This document shows positions 5,835 to 8,975 of a stretch of 8,975 nucleotides of DNA, piece by piece. The position numbers and the translations under genes are program-made. Source of the stretch: Bacteroidia bacterium (lineage in GTDB: Bacteria; Bacteroidota; Bacteroidia; Cytophagales; Cyclobacteriaceae); contig JAAURZ010000061.1 of assembly GCA_012031955.1 (NCBI GenBank), positions 1 to 8,975 of the forward strand, read 5' to 3'. The notes under the pieces are model-generated. The model worked only from the letters and a program-made list of their open reading frames with translations. It did not search any database and was not told the origin of the DNA. How positions within the stretch are numbered: position 1 is the first letter of the stretch; the number at the start of each line of letters is the position of its first letter.

Positions 5835-6220
5835 TCATTCGGTGCGAAGTGCATCAACCGGGTTGCTGCGGCTGGCCCTGATAACCTGAAACGCGATGGT
5901 GACGAGAGCGACAGATGCCGACAACGCAATGGCAAACGCGGTGAGTTGGATTGAGGGAGATACGCGATAGGTGAATCCCTCCAGCCACTGTCGCATCAGC
6001 CACCAGGCGACGGGTGAAGCGACCAGCGCGGCCACAAACAGCAAGACGGCAAAGTCTTTGGCCAACAGCCTTGTGATTTGCTGCACCGAAGCACCGAGTG
6101 TCTTACGGATGCCGACCTCCTTGGTGCGCACTTCAACGACCAGCGTAATAAGCCCCAGCAGACCGAGGCAGGCGATGAGCATGGCGATGACTGAAAAGGT
6201 ATTCACCAGCGCGGCGAGCC
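5835..6220 (-). CDS. Permease piece 5: C-terminal FtsX domain
   Basis: Reads LAALVNTFSVIAMLIACLG, then the FtsX signature RTKEVGIRKTLGASVQQI and further TM helices (FAVLLFVAALVASPVAWWL and LTAFAIALSASVALVTIAF). It ends in SNPVDALRTE, the usual C-terminus of this family, at TGA 5835-5837. The GTG at 6206 is internal, not a real start. Confidence 0.88.
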
Positions 6221-6445
6221 GTCTTCAGATTTATACATCGCGTCGAAAGCGTCATCGAGGAAATTGTATTCGAAAGGTGTCTTGCTCTGGTACTTGCGAT
6301 ACGCTGCCTCGATGGCCGCAATGGCCTCCGACAGATTTCCGCCCGGCGTAATGCGAACATAAAGGCATCCGCCGCGCCGCGCCAGCGATTCCGGTTTGAA
6401 TTCATTGACGATGCTGAGCGCGAGCGGCGCGATCTCGTTGCGCAA
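6203..6445 (-). CDS. Permease piece 4: second part of the second MacB domain
   Basis: Reads LRNEIAPLALSIVNEFKPE, a basic Arg-rich turn, LYVRITPGGNLSEAIAAIE and the family's PFEYNFLDDAFDAMYKSED segment, which precedes the last FtsX domain. The frame then slips near 6220 and meets TGA 6203-6205. The upstream permease carries the equivalent IEYNFLDDRLQDFYAQD, which confirms the reading. Confidence 0.82.
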   Translation of the reverse strand: MRNEIAPLALSIVNEFKPESLARRGGCLYVRITPGGNLSEAIAAIEAAYRKYQSKTPFEYNFLDDAFDAMYKSEDGSPRW

Positions 6446-6776
6446 GAGGCGTAGTTGAAATCCTGGAGAACGCCCACCACGGTTTGATCAGTTGCTCCAA
6501 GTCGCAATTTCTGTCCGACCGGATGATCGCCAAGTGTTAACCTGTTGACCGCCGACTCGTTCAGCAGAAGTACTTCATCGTATTTTTTCATCTCGGGTGC
6601 AGTCGTCAAAGTGAGACTCAACGTTTGCACGAAGGCCTCGTCGATTACCGCTGTGGGAAGCGCGATCTCCTCATCCGTTACAGGCGACTTGGTGAAAAAC
6701 ATGTCAGTGCCTTTGAACAACGTCATAGACGACGTGCCTGTGCCCAGCACATGAGGCAATTGCGCTATGTCATTTT
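6446..6776 (-). CDS. Permease piece 3: first part of the second MacB domain
   Basis: Reads DIAQLPHVLGTGTSSMTLF onward and ends with the family's VVGVLQDFNYAS strand, where the T-run at 6444-6445 (minus strand) breaks the frame. A NESAVNRLTLGDHPVGQKL segment matches the usual 'NE-A---LG--PIG' motif of MacB periplasmic domains. After the break the original frame continues to 6133 as meaningless sequence. Confidence 0.82.
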
Positions 6777-7251
6777 GAACGCCGCGTAGGCCATGCTCAT
6801 ATCCGGACTTATCGGGATCATCATCACTTGTTCCTTGTTAAGCCCAAGGTTTTTGTTACGGATGTAGGCCAGTTGGTCTTTCACTGTAAAGGCGCAAATC
6901 ACGAGTGTGATGGTGACAGTAAACTGGACAACAATAAATGCTTTTCTGAAAAAGGTACTCCTGCCCCGGCTGCCAACTTTGCCCCTGATAATGTCCGCCG
7001 GCTTAAAGCGTGAAAGTACAAGTGCAGGGTATGTGCCAGAGAGAACCAGGCAAATGGCGAAGAGCCCCACCATGATTACAACAAAAGTAGTATTCCATAG
7101 AAACGACATGTCGATGTCCAGTTGCAGTTTGCGCAGGAACAGCGGGAATGAGACTTGCAAGATGGCCACTGCAAGTACGAACGCTATGGCCGTTACAAAT
7201 GCAGACTCGAAATAAAACTGCAGGCGCAAGCTCCCCAGCCGCGCCCCGACT
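6765..7251 (-). CDS. Permease piece 2: rest of first FtsX domain and TM before the second MacB domain
   Basis: Continues with VVGARLGSLRLQFYFESAF in the frame that opens at 7251. It has TM-like segments at FVTAIAFVLAVAILQVSF, FVVIMVGLFAICLVLSG and FIVVQFTVTITLVICAF, plus the FtsX-typical YPALVLSRFKPADIIRG between the second and third. It ends at TAG 6765-6767, after the A-run at 6773-6776. No genuine start codon: the TTG at 7229 is internal. Confidence 0.85.
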
Positions 7252-8185
7252 ACTTGCGGATACCCACTTCCTTGGCCCGCAAGGTAGCGCGCGCTGTAGT
7301 AAGATTAACGTAGTTGATGAGTGCCAGCGCCAGTATGGCCAACGCAATGCCGAGGAAGGTAAACGTATAGCTGGCCTCGTAACGCTGCATGCTGTGGTCA
7401 AGAAACGCATTGACCGAAAAAGTGTCGTCGCCATTTTCAATTCCCGATGCGTTTACCAATGCGGGAATGGTCCCGGCAACCTTGGCAGCCACGTCAGGAG
7501 AGGGGATGACGAGGTAGGTGGCGAAACCTCCCAGGCTTACCTTTTCCTGCGAAAAGAAATTGCGTTCTCTTTCGCCGAGAGAGGCCAGGCTCGTAAACGA
7601 ACCAATAAAGTCAAACTGGAGCGATGACGTGGAAGGCGGGTTTTCTACCACACCCGACACTTGAAAAAGATATTCATGGTCGTAGGTGATCACCTTGCCA
7701 ACAGGGTCGACGTTGCCGAAATACTTTTGAGCCGCACGTTCCGTGATCACTACCGTCATCGGCTCCGTCGAAACGGCGCCTGATACCAGCGGAAAAGTAA
7801 GCGTTTGCAGCAAAGCGGCATCGGCAAAGAGAAACTGTCCTTCGTAAAAAGTACGGCGATCGTCAACACTTACTACCACCCTCGAAGGCTGAAACGTCCG
7901 GAAGAATCCTGCTACCTCCGGGTTGCTCTCCAGTACAGCCGGCCCCATCTGTGCCGACATGCCCGTCACGCTAACCGGCGAGTCGCCGTAGTTAACGTGT
8001 CCGATGATTTGATATACCGTGTCGCCTTGTTGATGAAATCGATCTTGCTCGAATTCATGTACGACATAAAGTACGATGAGGAGGCTTATCGATATACCTA
8101 AACTGAGCCCGGCGATATTGATGAACGTGTACAGGCTGTGCTTCGTCAGGTTACGGAAGGTGGTGATAAGGTAGTTGCGTATCAT
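7250..8185 (-). CDS. Permease piece 1: N-terminal TM, first MacB domain, start of FtsX domain
   Basis: 311 aa from ATG 8185 to TAG 7250-7252. A cytoplasmic amphipathic start (MIRNYLITTFRNL) is followed by TM1 at about residues 20-42 (FINIAGLSLGISISLLIVLY) and a soluble periplasmic domain to about residue 270. It ends in a TM helix, YTFTFLGIALAILALALINY, and the FtsX signature RAKEVGIRK, where the frame breaks. Confidence 0.88.
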   Translation of the reverse strand: MIRNYLITTFRNLTKHSLYTFINIAGLSLGISISLLIVLYVVHEFEQDRFHQQGDTVYQIIGHVNYGDSPVSVTGMSAQMGPAVLESNPEVAGFFRTFQPSRVVVSVDDRRTFYEGQFLFADAALLQTLTFPLVSGAVSTEPMTVVITERAAQKYFGNVDPVGKVITYDHEYLFQVSGVVENPPSTSSLQFDFIGSFTSLASLGERERNFFSQEKVSLGGFATYLVIPSPDVAAKVAGTIPALVNASGIENGDDTFSVNAFLDHSMQRYEASYTFTFLGIALAILALALINYVNLTTARATLRAKEVGIRK

Positions 8186-8194
8186 GAGGTTTTA

Positions 8195-8974
8195 TTATTC
8201 ACTCCGTAGAGACTTCACTGGATTCATCAGGCCGGCGCGCAATGATTTGTAGCCCACCGTTGCCACCGCCACCACGACCGACAGCAGGCACGCTACGGCT
8301 ACCGACAACCACCCGATGGATATGCGATAGGCGAATGTGCTGAGCCACTCGTCGGCAACCCAGATCGCCAGCGGCGTGGCAATGACAAAGCCAATCAGCA
8401 CCAGCCGCAGATATTTGCCGGAAAGCATCATCACAATTTGGACGGAAGACGCGCCAAGCACTTTGCGTACGCCAATTTCTTTGGTTCGTTGCTCAATCAT
8501 AAAAGAGGCGAGCGAGAACAGTCCAAGGCAGGCGAGACCAATCGACAATGCCGCGGCAATGGCGAAGAGCTTGCTTCGCTTCACATCCTGTGCGTAGAAA
8601 TCCTGCAAGCGGTCGTCGAGGAAATTGTACTCGATGGTGTGCGACGGATCGGTGGCGAGCAGCGCAGTTTGCATCTGGTCCAGCGCCGCCTGCCAATCGC
8701 CCGGCGTGAGTCGCACGCTAAAGTAGTCGATGCCATGAAGCGGGTTGTTTCTATAAGCAAGGATCAAAGGCGTAATGGACTGATGCAGCGACTGAAAGTG
8801 AAAATCTTTCACCACGCCAATAATCTTTCCCCTGAATGGTTTATCCAGTTGTTCGTCGCTCACAGCAAAGTTGATCGACTCGATTTCAATGGATTCTTCC
8901 AGCGGGTTGGCGTAGCCTAGTTGCTTTGCCGCCGTTTCATTTATGATGAACGAAAGCGAATCGCCGGTGCTGCC
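8195..8974 (-). CDS. FtsX/MacB-type ABC transporter permease, C-terminal part (partial at right edge)
   Basis: Open from the right edge to TAA 8195-8197; 259 codons are visible and the frame is intact. It starts within the second MacB domain (SFIINETAAKQLGYANP), passes IIGVVKDFHFQSLHQSI and TIEYNFLDDRLQDFYAQD, then the FtsX domain with LSIGLACLGLFSLASF, the signature RTKEIGVRKVLGASSVQI, and helices at LVLIGFVIATPLAIWV and WLSVAVACLLSVVVAVATV. It ends in MNPVKSLRSE. It is a paralogue of the next gene, which starts 9 bp after its doubled stop (TAATAA). The GTG at 8863 sits mid-domain and is not a start. Confidence 0.93.
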   Translation of the reverse strand, partial: GSTGDSLSFIINETAAKQLGYANPLEESIEIESINFAVSDEQLDKPFRGKIIGVVKDFHFQSLHQSITPLILAYRNNPLHGIDYFSVRLTPGDWQAALDQMQTALLATDPSHTIEYNFLDDRLQDFYAQDVKRSKLFAIAAALSIGLACLGLFSLASFMIEQRTKEIGVRKVLGASSVQIVMMLSGKYLRLVLIGFVIATPLAIWVADEWLSTFAYRISIGWLSVAVACLLSVVVAVATVGYKSLRAGLMNPVKSLRSE

Positions 8975-8975
8975 G

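Larger units (their letters stand above)
5835..8185 (-). pseudogene. FtsX/MacB-type ABC transporter permease, four frameshifts (whole gene)
   Basis: The five pieces join in order into one ~784-aa permease with the layout TM - periplasmic MacB domain - FtsX domain, repeated twice. The junctions lie near 7252, 6773-6776, 6444-6445 and 6220. At each, one restored base gives a smooth family-like sequence: RKVVGARLG, FKNDIAQLP, NYASLRNEI and SEDRLAALV. All four are losses from short runs. MacB-like permeases of this size work with a separate ATPase and an outer-membrane route to export or extract molecules, or to act in mechanotransmission; the substrate is unknown. No ATPase gene is in the window. 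The start ATG 8185 is 9 bp after the stop of the upstream permease, so they form an operon. The protein is probably intact in the organism. Confidence 0.85.

Noticed and set aside
1..8975. tRNA, rRNA, CRISPR array, insertion sequence or integrase
   Set aside because: None of the corresponding motifs or repeats were found; the 31-bp-spaced boxes are not CRISPR because the repeats are degenerate and the intervals are only about 10-12 bp.

Overview
The window looks like a piece of a Bacteroidota chromosome, probably from the Cytophagia/Chitinophagia side. The support is a perfect TAnnTTTG-type promoter element, A/T-rich leaders without Shine-Dalgarno sites, tandem FtsX/MacB-type permeases of the large multi-domain kind common in that phylum, and an ECF sigma factor next to a secreted NTF2-like protein. 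The genus cannot be fixed from the sequence.

Layout, left to right. A 27-codon tail of an unknown gene (3-86) is followed by a small acidic hypothetical protein (117-455), both on the plus strand. Next comes a short A/T-rich spacer holding five copies of a direct repeat at 31, 31, 31 and 41 bp spacing, running from the stop codon of the small gene into the start codon of the next. That gene (585-2057) is a Fic-domain protein with an AbiEi-antitoxin-like winged-helix N-terminus and a built-in inhibitory motif. Convergent to it, on the minus strand, lies a CbbX/SpoVK-type AAA+ ATPase carrying two copies of a beta-rich domain at its N-terminus (2073-3887, interrupted near 3350-3380). It is preceded by a small conserved-looking hypothetical protein (3945-4289). 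Divergent from these, on the plus strand, are a secreted NTF2-like protein (4405-4899) and an ECF sigma factor split by a frameshift (4921-5786). The rest of the window (minus strand, 8974 down to 5835) holds two consecutive FtsX/MacB-family ABC permeases. The upstream one runs off the right edge; the downstream one is broken into five reading-frame pieces.

Reading-frame integrity is a theme. The permease (four sites), the sigma factor (one) and the AAA+ gene (two) can all be repaired by restoring one or two bases, usually within a run of identical bases. Every change goes the same way, towards base loss. That pattern suits uncorrected long-read homopolymer errors better than independent gene decay, so the 'broken' genes are probably intact in the organism.

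The most interesting part is the 447-600 array together with the Fic gene. The five boxes recur at close to whole helical turns and flank a perfect Bacteroidota -7 element. They end on the start codon of a protein that itself carries a putative DNA-binding domain of the AbiEi type. A self-repressing, self-inhibited AMPylase is a natural hypothesis, not a demonstrated fact.
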